A stretch of 64,000 nt of DNA, taken from Robinsoniella sp. (GTDB taxonomy: Bacteria > Bacillota > Clostridia > Lachnospirales > Lachnospiraceae). The translations under genes were made by a program, and so were the position numbers. Below, in pieces: positions 27,039-35,886 of this stretch. The notes beneath the pieces are model-generated. The model had not been told where the DNA came from. It searched no databases and worked only from the letters and a program-made list of their open reading frames with translations. The stretch covers positions 36,179 to 100,178 of the forward strand of contig JAMPFB010000002.1 of NCBI GenBank assembly GCA_023664735.1, given 5' to 3'. Each line of letters starts with the position of its first letter. The first letter of the stretch is position 1.

Positions 27039-27078
27039 CAGGGCAGATGTTGGAAATGCAATATCTGCCCTGCTTTTA
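27039..27078 (+). terminator. hairpin terminator between starch genes
   Basis: Ten-base stem CAGGGCAGAT (27039-27048) with ATCTGCCCTG (27063-27072), then CTTTTA. It separates the starch-binding gene from the amylase gene; with its short T run it may only lower downstream expression. Confidence 0.65.
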
Positions 27079-27119
27079 CCAAAAAGACTAAGAAGATTTA
27101 TTCTGAGAAAGGATATTGT

Positions 27120-30100
27120 ATGAAAAGAAAAAGTATACTGGCAAAAGGAATAAGCTGGCTTTTAGTAACGGCAATGCTTGTAACCGGTTCCGCATCAGGC
27201 TTTGTTTTTCCGGTTCATGCAGCCGGTGACGGAATACAGTCTGTAGAGGAAGCGGAGGAAAACGAAGCGCCTGCAGCAGAAGACGTACAGAGTCAGGAAG
27301 AAGTGGATCAGGTTGAAATGGAAGCTGAGCAGGCTGAGGAATCCTTGGATGCTGAGGAGAATGGCGGCGCTGATTCGTTAACAGAAACAGAAGGAAGCAA
27401 TGACGTGATAGAAGAAGGTGCAGAGGATGCAGAAGAGCCTGCAGGAATCACCATTGTAAAAAGCCCTGTGGTAGATAGTGAAAACCATTCCATTACCTTT
27501 AATTTAAATGGCGCCTCTGGCATTGCTTCCAATGCAAAGAAGGTACTGCTCCGTGGGGACATAATTGACGACTGGGATATAGGAATCGAAATGCAAAAAG
27601 AGGGGGATGTATATACGGTTACGGTAGAAAATGTAAATCCGGGCGTTTATACATACAAATATGTGGTCGATGGAGCATGGATTACAGACCCTCATAATTC
27701 CAAAACCGTGTCAACGGCAGACGGAGCCAACTCCGTTGTATATATGCCGGGCCTTTCCTCTCCAAGTGGAAGCATTTCCGTTATGAAGGGCAATGCAAAG
27801 GCGCTTCCCACCACCTTGAAATATTATGACGATGCAGGTAACTTTACAGAGGTTCCCGTTACCTACAGTCTGGAAGAGGGAGCAACCGATGTAGAGCTGA
27901 ATGGCGGCACCGTTATTGTAAATAAAGAAGTAGGTGAAACCGCAGAGGTAATTGCTGCCTGTGAAAAAGACGGAAAGACGGAAACGGCAAAGGTAAAGCT
28001 TTCTGTCGTGGATGAAATCTATACCTATAACATTTATTACTATGACTTTGAATCATCCCGCATGACCACTGAGGCAGCACAGCTTTGGCTGTGGGAATAT
28101 AAGGTTTCCGGCGGAGTTCCTTATGATTTTGCGGAAACAGCTGAAATAAGCGGAAATACCTGGTTAAAGGCAAGCGTGGAATTACCTTACAAGGATCTTG
28201 CCATTATCGCAAGGTCTTATGGCGGCTGGACATGGCAAAATTCTTCTAAGGGAATGGTATACAGGAATGAAGCCGGCACAGGTGATGTGGATTTATACAT
28301 TGTATCCAGTTCTAAGACCATTTACACAGATGTGCCCAATCTGGATTCTTTAAGGCCAAGAGACAGATACATGCTGATTGAATATGACAGAACGGCAGGA
28401 GATTATACAAACTGGGAGATTTACACATGGAACAGCGGATATGATACAAAGATTCCGATAGCTTCACTTGGCGGAAAGCACGTGGCAAAAATTAAGATTA
28501 AGGATTCTGTTGCAGATATGGATCTTGGATTTATCATGCGGCGCACGGATGTGGGAACGGAATGGGCTGAAAAGGACGGCGGAGACAATTATTTGAAGAT
28601 GCCTGCGGACCAGACCATTTTAAAGGCTCAGTTCCTGCAGGGTAAAGGCGTGGTTTCCACGACTCCTGACAATATCGGTTATGTAATGGATGGAGAGCAT
28701 GATAAGATTCATTTCTATTATAGGGATGATGCGAAATACCTGAATTATGAAATGGCTTCCTTAGAGGGTAAGGTAAGCATTGTAATTGACGGAACGGAAT
28801 ATCCTATGACTTATAACAGCAGTGAAGAGCGCTTCTGTTATGACCTTGACATTGCAGATGTGGCAAGCGGTTTTAATGCCACGTATCTATACTACTATTT
28901 AGTAGATGGCGAAAGGGTGCTTGATAAGTTCAATGAAGTTACCGTATCAGAAAGCGTGTCAGGCAATGATGTCTTATCGAGTTCCTGTACCTATTACAAT
29001 TTTAAGGATAAAGTGACTTTAAGCCCCAGCTTACAGCTTGAAACGATGGACTATAACAAAAATAATGTTTTAAGCATAGGACTCAATTATGCAGATTCCA
29101 ATGTACAGGAAAACTTTGAAATCAGAAGTGTTACCGCAGATTTAAGCGCACTTGGCGGTTCAGCTGAATTTGCAATAGATCCTAAGTTATCGGACCTTGC
29201 CGGAACGATTTCCGTTGCAGACAGCATCGCACCGGGCAGCTATACAATTCCGATTGCTTTATATGATATTTATGGAAATAAATACACAAGCTCCAAGGAA
29301 ATCCAAGTAACGGAACGCAAGAAAGAAGCAGGAGAATTTGACTGGGACGAAGCAATTGTTTATTTTGCAGTAACAGACCGCTTTTATGACGGGGATGCCT
29401 CCAATAATGATGCATACGGAGTGGGAGATTATAATACAAGCACTTCCAAGGAAAAAGACGGCGGCGGTTCCTGCTACCATGGCGGCGACTTTGCAGGTCT
29501 TACGCAAAAACTGGATTATTTAAAAGATTTGGGCGTGAATACAATCTGGATTACGCCAATCGTGGAAAACATCACACAGGATTTAAGCAGTACGGAAGGG
29601 CTTTCCGCATATGGCTACCACGGTTACTGGACCAGCGATTTTACCAAGTTGAATAAGCATCTTGGAACAGAAGAGCAGTTTAAGAAACTGTTGGAAGAAG
29701 CACATGCCAGAGGAATGAAACTGATGGTAGATGTGGTTATCAACCATGCAGGCTATGATACGGAAGAATATTTCAACAATCTGATACAGGATGGCGAGGG
29801 CAATTATATCAGCATGCTCCGTGACGATTCCAATACGATTGATGGGGATACGGTACGGGACGGACTGTCAGGACTTCCTGATTTTGTAACGGAAAATCCG
29901 GCTGTCAGAAACCAGCTTGTACAGTGGCAGGTAGACTGGATTAAAAAATACGATATTGATTATTATCGGGTGGATACTGTAAAGCATGTAGAAGCTACTA
30001 CATGGGCAGCGTTCAAAAACGAACTGACCAAGGCAAATCCGGAGTTTAAGATGATTGGTGAATATTCCGGCGCAGGCTATGCAAGTACAGGCGGAGAATT

Positions 30101-31661
30101 GGGAACAGGTACGATGGATGCGCTGTTGGATTTTGATTTTAATGATTTTGCACAGAACTTTGTAACAGGCAGCATTGAGACTGTGGAAGGAACTCTGGCA
30201 GACAGAAATGGAAAGATTAACAATACGGCAACCATGGGCTCTTTCATCGGAAGCCATGACGAGGACGGCTTTATTTACCGTTTATGTTCTAATGATGATG
30301 AAACAGGCTCAGGCTTAAGTGAAGAAGAAGCCCGTAAGCTCTATAAAGTAGCAGTGACCCTGCAGCTGACGGCAAAGGGTATGCCGGTTATCTATTACAA
30401 TGAGGAAATCGGACTGACAGGCGCCAATAATTATCCTTTCCAGGAAAACCGTCAGGACTTTGACTGGGCAGAAGCAGCAAAGCAGGAATTTGAAACAGGC
30501 AGCGTGCTCAATCATTATAAGACACTGCTCTCCATCAGAAATAAATATACAACCATTTTTGCAAAAGGAGATCGTGTGACTATTGATGCATCCGATGCAA
30601 ATGGATATGATATTACAAGCAGAAGCTATAAGGATGAAACGCTTTATCTGGGCATGAACATCAAGGATCAGACACAGCAGGTAACCTTTGCCGTAGACGG
30701 CGCAGAAGGAACGGTTTACAAGGATTTATATAATGACGTAAACTACACGGTAGATGGTTCCGGAAATGTAACTATAAGCATTCCGGCAGCAAAAGACGGA
30801 GGAACCGTTATTTTGGCAAAACAGGTTGCAGCGGAAAATATCACTGCAGACAATACTGCGGTTACCATCAAGAAAGGCGATACCGTGAAGCTGAATGTTA
30901 CGGTAGCTCCGGCAAATACTACGGAAAAAGTTCTTTGGACATCATCTGATGAGAAAGTTGCAGTAGTGTCCGAAACAGGTAACGTAAAGGGAATAGAAGA
31001 AGGAAATGCAAAGATTACTGCAGCATTGGCAGATAAGAAGGTGGAATTTGCCGTTACGGTAAAAGCTTCCGAAAGCACAAATCCTAAGCCGGAAGACCCT
31101 AACCCTGCGCAACAGCCTGAAAAGCCTGCGGAGGTAAAAGTAAGCAAGCTTACCATAAGTGGTCCTTCCAAAAAGCTTGCAGCAGGCAAGAAGGTGACAC
31201 TGACCGTAAATGTGACGCCGGAAAATGCTTCCAACAAAGCTGTTACCTGGAAAACAAGCAATAAAAAATACGCTACGGTGGATGCGAAAGGTAAGGTATC
31301 CCTGAAAAAAGCCGGTATTGGCAAATCAGTGACCATCACGGCAGAAGCAAAAGACGGAAGCGGCAAGAAAGCAACCTACAAGATTAAGATTATGAAGCAT
31401 GCAGTAAAGAGCGTAAAATTAAAGGCATCTTCATCTGTAAAGGCAGGCGGTTCCGTAAAGGTAAAAGCAACCATTCAGACTACCGGAAAGAGCGTTAACA
31501 AAGCATTGAAGTGGACCAGCTCTAACACCAAGTATGCAACAGTAAGCAGCAAGGGCGTGGTAAAAACAAAGAAAGCCGGAAAAGGCAAGACAGTTACTAT
31601 TACTGCAGCTTCTACAGACGGCAGCAATAAAAAGGCTAAGGTTAAGATTAAGATAAAATAA
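27120..31661 (+). CDS. giant secreted alpha-amylase (GH13) with CBMs and Big_2 domains
   Basis: 1513 residues from ATG 27120 (AAAGGA upstream). Signal peptide 1-35, acidic Glu-rich linker to about 105, CBM48/CBM20-like domain about 110-205, an Ig-like region, two CBM41-like modules (about 300-400 and 415-510) and a further beta domain. GH13 barrel about 735-1150 starts EAIVYFAVTDRFYDGD; catalytic residues D952 (YYRVDTVKH), E981 (IGEYSG) and D1047 (GSHDEDG). A barrel C-terminal domain is followed by three Big_2-like Ig domains, the last two very rich in Lys. No sortase motif or membrane anchor. Extracellular starch or pullulan hydrolase; exact bond specificity not readable. Confidence 0.9.
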   Translation: MKRKSILAKGISWLLVTAMLVTGSASGFVFPVHAAGDGIQSVEEAEENEAPAAEDVQSQEEVDQVEMEAEQAEESLDAEENGGADSLTETEGSNDVIEEGAEDAEEPAGITIVKSPVVDSENHSITFNLNGASGIASNAKKVLLRGDIIDDWDIGIEMQKEGDVYTVTVENVNPGVYTYKYVVDGAWITDPHNSKTVSTADGANSVVYMPGLSSPSGSISVMKGNAKALPTTLKYYDDAGNFTEVPVTYSLEEGATDVELNGGTVIVNKEVGETAEVIAACEKDGKTETAKVKLSVVDEIYTYNIYYYDFESSRMTTEAAQLWLWEYKVSGGVPYDFAETAEISGNTWLKASVELPYKDLAIIARSYGGWTWQNSSKGMVYRNEAGTGDVDLYIVSSSKTIYTDVPNLDSLRPRDRYMLIEYDRTAGDYTNWEIYTWNSGYDTKIPIASLGGKHVAKIKIKDSVADMDLGFIMRRTDVGTEWAEKDGGDNYLKMPADQTILKAQFLQGKGVVSTTPDNIGYVMDGEHDKIHFYYRDDAKYLNYEMASLEGKVSIVIDGTEYPMTYNSSEERFCYDLDIADVASGFNATYLYYYLVDGERVLDKFNEVTVSESVSGNDVLSSSCTYYNFKDKVTLSPSLQLETMDYNKNNVLSIGLNYADSNVQENFEIRSVTADLSALGGSAEFAIDPKLSDLAGTISVADSIAPGSYTIPIALYDIYGNKYTSSKEIQVTERKKEAGEFDWDEAIVYFAVTDRFYDGDASNNDAYGVGDYNTSTSKEKDGGGSCYHGGDFAGLTQKLDYLKDLGVNTIWITPIVENITQDLSSTEGLSAYGYHGYWTSDFTKLNKHLGTEEQFKKLLEEAHARGMKLMVDVVINHAGYDTEEYFNNLIQDGEGNYISMLRDDSNTIDGDTVRDGLSGLPDFVTENPAVRNQLVQWQVDWIKKYDIDYYRVDTVKHVEATTWAAFKNELTKANPEFKMIGEYSGAGYASTGGELGTGTMDALLDFDFNDFAQNFVTGSIETVEGTLADRNGKINNTATMGSFIGSHDEDGFIYRLCSNDDETGSGLSEEEARKLYKVAVTLQLTAKGMPVIYYNEEIGLTGANNYPFQENRQDFDWAEAAKQEFETGSVLNHYKTLLSIRNKYTTIFAKGDRVTIDASDANGYDITSRSYKDETLYLGMNIKDQTQQVTFAVDGAEGTVYKDLYNDVNYTVDGSGNVTISIPAAKDGGTVILAKQVAAENITADNTAVTIKKGDTVKLNVTVAPANTTEKVLWTSSDEKVAVVSETGNVKGIEEGNAKITAALADKKVEFAVTVKASESTNPKPEDPNPAQQPEKPAEVKVSKLTISGPSKKLAAGKKVTLTVNVTPENASNKAVTWKTSNKKYATVDAKGKVSLKKAGIGKSVTITAEAKDGSGKKATYKIKIMKHAVKSVKLKASSSVKAGGSVKVKATIQTTGKSVNKALKWTSSNTKYATVSSKGVVKTKKAGKGKTVTITAASTDGSNKKAKVKIKIK

Positions 31662-31690
31662 AAGAAATAATCAAAGAACCATAAGAAACA

Positions 31691-31730
31691 AAAAGGGTGG
31701 CAGACGAAAGTAAGTAGTCTGCCACCTTTT
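31691..31730. terminator. bidirectional terminator
   Basis: GTGGCAGAC (31697-31705) pairs with GTCTGCCAC (31717-31725); AAAAGG before and CCTTTT after extend the stem and supply a U run on both strands. It lies between the amylase (+) and the DUF5050 gene (-). Confidence 0.85.
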
Positions 31731-31778
31731 GTTAAAATAAATGGTTAAAAATATCTTTTAAGAAAATATTTCTGAAAA

Positions 31779-32828
31779 TCAGTTATCGTTCTTGAGATTT
31801 TCCAAGGCTGCTGCTTTTGCTCCTTCAAATTCCATTACCTGAATGGCTCCAAAGGCAGGAGTGCGGTAAACAGGCGTAGCTTCTCCAAACAGGTTAAAAT
31901 AGACATAATTGGAAGCGCCGTTGAGATTTTCATAATTGCCCTCCGCCACGATTTCATTATTGCTTCCGTCAAGAGCCATTCGCTTTAATGCAGGAGCTTC
32001 CCGGTCGTTTTTCTGGTAATAGATCATATTGCCAAATACGAGAAAGGTATCTACTCGGTCTGCGGTAAGCATTTCAACAGTAGGCTCTTCATCTGATAAA
32101 AGGAAACGGCATAAGCAATAATCGTTTGAAGCATCCATATAATAAATATAAGAGTCTTGTATTTGGGGGAACCAAATATTTCCAGCCGTGTGTAAGCTGG
32201 AGGTTTTTGTAACCGGATCAAACACATATAGCCCTCTTGCATCAGCAGTATCCGTATAATAAATCTGGTTGTTCCATACACAGGAAGGATTTATCAAGTC
32301 CGGAATTACGGAAACATTTGACTTCCCATCTATAGAATAGGAATAAAGAGAAGCGCCCTCGGACTTTTTATAATATTGGTAATACACTTCATTATTTACA
32401 AGCTGTACCATGCCGCTTCCTTCTCTGGCAAGTCCTTTTACAGCTTTCCGTTTTAGGTCCATTCGATACAGCCCGGAAACATTTCTCACATAGCCAAGCC
32501 CTGAGCCTCCCTGAGAGGAGCTTTGATGATAATAAAGATAATTTCCACCGGCGCAAAGATATTCTACGGAAACATCTGCCAGTTTTTTGATGTCTGTCTC
32601 ATCCTTATTCATGGAATAAAGCCGATAATTATCATAGGCATTGGAAAAATAGATTTTATCCTCTGTTTCGCAGAACAGCCCGCCGTTATTTAAATTTCCT
32701 GCACTGTTGCCAACGGTGCCTTCCGGATTTTCCGGTACCCGCTGCATGTAAGAGGAAAGTATGGGCAGCCCGATAAAGAGAACCAGGATTATGCCAGTAA
32801 TGAGAATTCCTTTTATTTTGCCGGACAT
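31779..32828 (-). CDS. membrane-anchored DUF5050-like beta-propeller protein
   Basis: 349 residues. N-terminal helix (about 7-27) acts as uncleaved signal or anchor. The rest is a series of repeated blades of the form KIYFSN...LYSMNKDETDIKKL, YLYYHQ...LYRMDLKRKAVKGL, IYYTDT...LYVFDPVTKTSSL, the pattern of DUF5050/TolB-like propellers. Probably an extracytoplasmic sensor or scaffold; no enzymatic motif. ATG is at 32828 with GGAGGG upstream on the minus strand. It converges with the amylase and is divergent from 33083. A possible promoter with an extended -10 (TGATAAAAT on the minus strand) lies about 40 bases upstream. Confidence 0.8.
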   Translation of the reverse strand: MSGKIKGILITGIILVLFIGLPILSSYMQRVPENPEGTVGNSAGNLNNGGLFCETEDKIYFSNAYDNYRLYSMNKDETDIKKLADVSVEYLCAGGNYLYYHQSSSQGGSGLGYVRNVSGLYRMDLKRKAVKGLAREGSGMVQLVNNEVYYQYYKKSEGASLYSYSIDGKSNVSVIPDLINPSCVWNNQIYYTDTADARGLYVFDPVTKTSSLHTAGNIWFPQIQDSYIYYMDASNDYCLCRFLLSDEEPTVEMLTADRVDTFLVFGNMIYYQKNDREAPALKRMALDGSNNEIVAEGNYENLNGASNYVYFNLFGEATPVYRTPAFGAIQVMEFEGAKAAALENLKNDN

Positions 32829-32972
32829 AGCATGCCCTCCTTGCTAAATGATTTTTTTTCTATTTTATCACAATTTTTTCATTTGGGAAATGTGTTATGG
32901 AAAAGTTGTTGTTCTGGAGTAACATTTAGTGAAACATTTAGCGGAAAAGATGGTGCAAAGGAACTTTGGATA

Positions 32973-32981
32973 TGGTATAAT
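32973..32981 (+). promoter_or_regulatory. extended -10 promoter for surface protein gene
   Basis: TGGTATAAT at 32973-32981 is a consensus extended -10; the -35 region is poor. The leader of about 95 bases contains a hairpin AAAGTCCG (33002-33009) / CGGACTTT (33021-33028) that is not followed by Ts. Confidence 0.6.
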
Positions 32982-33082
32982 AAATACCTAAGGTTTTCAT
33001 AAAAGTCCGGAAATGATTTTCGGACTTTAAAATATAAAGATTCAAATACTTTATTTAGGAAAAAAGAAAGGAGACAAATTCA

Positions 33083-35785
33083 ATGAGAATGAAAAAATCA
33101 ATATGGAAGAAAACGTTGTCAGCGGTGCTGTCTCTTGCAATGGCGGTAGGCTTGCTTGCATCTGCAAGCAAGCCATTGACGGCAGAGGCGGCAGCCAGCA
33201 CGCCTTCCATGACGAAGTTTGCTACCAGAAATGAGCTTATGAATAGCCGGAAATTCAATCTGGATGGTTCCGGCACTGCCCAACTGGTATATTTTGGCAA
33301 CAAAAGCGGCAGTCATGATTCGCAGACATGGTATATTGCAGGATATGACCCTGTTGTAGAAGCGATTGTCCTCATATGTGACCCGCAAAGTCCTCTGGTA
33401 TATTCCATGAGCTTTACAACCAAAGGCGGATTTCGCACGGAATTGGATATTGATGGCATATATGAAGGGCAGATGCCATCAACAGTATGTACCAATCATT
33501 ATGGCGCCAGCGACTTAAGGGCGACGCTTCGAAGCCTTAGTTCGGATCTTTATTTTTTCTCCAAGAGTGAGCAGAAACTGATGGAGGCAACCACGATTTA
33601 TACATATGATAAAGAGAATTCCACAGTGTATGCTACAAGGGATAAGCTTTATGCAGCATATGGAGAGGGAAATAATTCTTCTTCTTATATAGCTGTAGGA
33701 AGTAATTCGTCAGCTGCCGCCTTGTTGAATCAAGGCTTGCGGATTAGCTTAAGTCAGGGACCGTTTCATAGCTCGTACAATTATTTCTGGCTGCGTTCCC
33801 CAAATACCAGCTATAGCGATTCGGCATATTATGTCAGCAGCGGTTATATTTCTTATAGCACTGTTAAAGGCTCCTCCCATGCAGTTGTCCCTGCATTTGC
33901 CTTCAATGCAGAGTCCGTGCTTTTTGGTTCAGCCGTACCGGTTGAAGCAGATGAGCCGAATGGATTCAAGGAAGGAATGACAATGCGTTTGGACGATAGT
34001 GCATATGGGAAAATAATAAGCACTGCAGATTATACCTATGACTCCAATGGAGATGTAGATGGAGTGGTGGTTCAAAAAAGCAGGAGTGAATCCACGGATT
34101 CCTATTTATGTATTCAGGGAAAAGATGAAACAGGCGACTGGTGCTATTCTAAGAAGATCGCAGGAAGACAGGAAATTAAATTTGCCAGTCTGGATCATGA
34201 AGCAGCTGCGGAAAATTGCAAGATATGGATTGAAACCACAGTTGACAATCTGACTTATGCAAAAATGATAGGAAGTGCAGCGCCTCCAACGGCAAGTGTT
34301 TCGTCAGGCAGCTATACGGCTGATCAAAGCGTGGTTCTTAGCACCTTAACAAAAGACGCCACGATTTACTACACAACAAACGGCGAGGTACCTACTACGG
34401 ATAGCAATAGATATACCAAACCGATATCAGTAAAAGGAAAACCGGGCGAGAGCATTGAGACTACCATCAGGGCAATTGCAGTAAGAGACGATTTGGATGC
34501 AAGCATGGAGTCCTCCTTCCATTATGTGATTGAGCTTCCACATGCACATAGCTGGAGCAAAGCATGGACAAATGATAGGAGAGGGCATTGGCATGAATGC
34601 ACCACCCCTAACTGTACAGTGAGTGAAAACAGCGGAAATTATGGATATGCTGCCCACACCGAAGACGAAGGGACAGTAACTACCCAGCCTACGGAGAAAG
34701 AAACGGGAGTCAGGACATATCAGTGTTCCGTATGCGGTTATGAGATGCGAAAGGAAACCATTCCTGCAACCGGCAAAAAGGAAGAACATACACATAGCTG
34801 GAGCAAAGCGTGGACAAGTGATAGGAGCGGGCATTGGCATGAATGCACCACCCCTGACTGTACAGTGAGTGAAAACAGCGGAAACTATGGATATGCTGCC
34901 CATACCGAAGACGAAGGGACAGTAACTACCCAGCCTACGGAGAAAGAAACGGGAGTCAGGACCTACCAGTGTTCCGTATGCGGTTATGAGATGCGAAAGG
35001 AAACCATTCCTGCAACCGGTAAAAATGAAGATGAGGGCAATAAGGGCGATAATGACAACAAGGGTGATGATGACAACAACAAGGACGATAATGGCAACAA
35101 GGGTGATGATGACAACAACAAGGACGATAATGGCAACAAGGGTGATGATGACAACAACAAGGACGATAATGGCAACAAGGGTGATAATGACAACAAGGTA
35201 GATAACGATAACAAAGACGACAATGGTAATAACAACAATAATAACAATAATAGCTATGCCGCAAAGCCGGCTGCAAAAAATACGGTTCTGACAGCAGCCT
35301 CACAGAAATGTCTGGTAAAGGTCACCTCTTCTTCCATAACAAACCCAACGGTGGCTTATGCCGGGTCAACCAATAGCAAGGCGGCGACGATTTCCGTTCC
35401 GGCAACGGTTACAGTAAATGGCATTACCTATAAGGTAACCAGTGTGGGGACGGGTGCTTTGGCAAATAATAAAAAGGTCACAAAGGTAACAATAGGCAAA
35501 AACGTTGTATCCATTGAAAAGAATGCCTTTAAAAACTGCACGAAGTTAAAGACGGTAACAATCAATTCAACAGTCCTTAATAAAATCGGCGCAAATGCAT
35601 TTTTCGGCGATAAGAGCCTGAAGACCATAACAATCAAATCCACAAAGCTTACATCTAAGGCGATTGGCAAAAATGCATTGAAAGGAACTAACAGCAAGCT
35701 TATCGTGAAGGCGCCAAAGAAGAAGGTATCTGCATATAAGAAATTCTTCAAGAATAAAGGAAATAAAAAGGTAACTGTAAAATAA
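33083..35785 (+). CDS. repeat-containing secreted surface protein (first of tandem pair)
   Basis: 900 residues. Signal peptide about 1-37 (KKSIWKKTLSAVLSLAMAV, ending AEAAA). Large N-terminal domain about 40-290 with the FWLRSP and VVPAFAFN landmarks of DUF6273-like domains. A small beta region, then a chitobiase-C-terminal-like beta-sandwich (about 400-485, ATIYYTTNGEVPTTDS). Two copies of a Cys/His module (HAHSW, HWHECTTPNC, CSVCGYEMR), an Asp/Asn/Lys linker with three 13-residue repeats, and a C-terminal BspA-like leucine-rich segment ending GNKKVTVK. No enzyme motif; function unknown, probably adhesion or ligand binding at the surface. ATG 33083 has GGAGAC. Confidence 0.8.
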   Translation: MRMKKSIWKKTLSAVLSLAMAVGLLASASKPLTAEAAASTPSMTKFATRNELMNSRKFNLDGSGTAQLVYFGNKSGSHDSQTWYIAGYDPVVEAIVLICDPQSPLVYSMSFTTKGGFRTELDIDGIYEGQMPSTVCTNHYGASDLRATLRSLSSDLYFFSKSEQKLMEATTIYTYDKENSTVYATRDKLYAAYGEGNNSSSYIAVGSNSSAAALLNQGLRISLSQGPFHSSYNYFWLRSPNTSYSDSAYYVSSGYISYSTVKGSSHAVVPAFAFNAESVLFGSAVPVEADEPNGFKEGMTMRLDDSAYGKIISTADYTYDSNGDVDGVVVQKSRSESTDSYLCIQGKDETGDWCYSKKIAGRQEIKFASLDHEAAAENCKIWIETTVDNLTYAKMIGSAAPPTASVSSGSYTADQSVVLSTLTKDATIYYTTNGEVPTTDSNRYTKPISVKGKPGESIETTIRAIAVRDDLDASMESSFHYVIELPHAHSWSKAWTNDRRGHWHECTTPNCTVSENSGNYGYAAHTEDEGTVTTQPTEKETGVRTYQCSVCGYEMRKETIPATGKKEEHTHSWSKAWTSDRSGHWHECTTPDCTVSENSGNYGYAAHTEDEGTVTTQPTEKETGVRTYQCSVCGYEMRKETIPATGKNEDEGNKGDNDNKGDDDNNKDDNGNKGDDDNNKDDNGNKGDDDNNKDDNGNKGDNDNKVDNDNKDDNGNNNNNNNNSYAAKPAAKNTVLTAASQKCLVKVTSSSITNPTVAYAGSTNSKAATISVPATVTVNGITYKVTSVGTGALANNKKVTKVTIGKNVVSIEKNAFKNCTKLKTVTINSTVLNKIGANAFFGDKSLKTITIKSTKLTSKAIGKNALKGTNSKLIVKAPKKKVSAYKKFFKNKGNKKVTVK
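34545..35026 (+). repeat. tandem duplication of Cys/His module
   Basis: Two nearly identical copies of about 235 bases (34545-34780 and 34791-35026, period 246) that differ at only a handful of positions. Each encodes HSW, HWHEC, four residues, C, an AHTEDEG segment and C-x2-C. The near identity points to a recent duplication. Confidence 0.9.
35060..35176 (+). repeat. 39-base minisatellite, three perfect copies
   Basis: Units 35060-35098, 35099-35137 and 35138-35176 are identical, 39 bases each. They keep the frame and encode a 13-residue Gly/Asp/Asn/Lys unit. Partial units flank them on both sides. Confidence 0.95.
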
Positions 35786-35804
35786 TCCTCAGGTTATCGG
35801 TGAA

Positions 35805-35837
35805 AGCAGGGGGCAGGTTCAAAGCCTGCCTTCTGCT
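35805..35837 (+). other. hairpin between tandem surface genes
   Basis: Nested inverted repeats (AGCAG/CTGCT outside, GGCAGG/CCTGCC inside, loop TTCAAAG). No T run follows, so it is more likely an mRNA processing or stabilising hairpin than a full terminator. Confidence 0.4.
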
Positions 35838-35886
35838 GCACATATCCGGAGGCTCTTTTGTTCCGAAAAGAAAGGAGACAAATTCC

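Noticed and set aside
30743..31366. Minus-strand frame of 207 residues opposite the amylase C-terminus
   Set aside because: Shadow of the Lys/Thr/Val-rich Ig-like repeats; its Phe/Ser/Ala/Thr content comes from the complementary codons.
33002..33028. Hairpin AAAGTCCG/CGGACTTT as a terminator
   Set aside because: It lies between the extended -10 promoter and the start codon of its gene and is not followed by a T run; better seen as a leader hairpin.
34956..35303. Minus-strand frame of 115 residues full of Cys, His and Pro repeats
   Set aside because: It is the mirror of the 39-base Asp/Asn repeat of the surface protein gene; no RBS and no independent coding signal.
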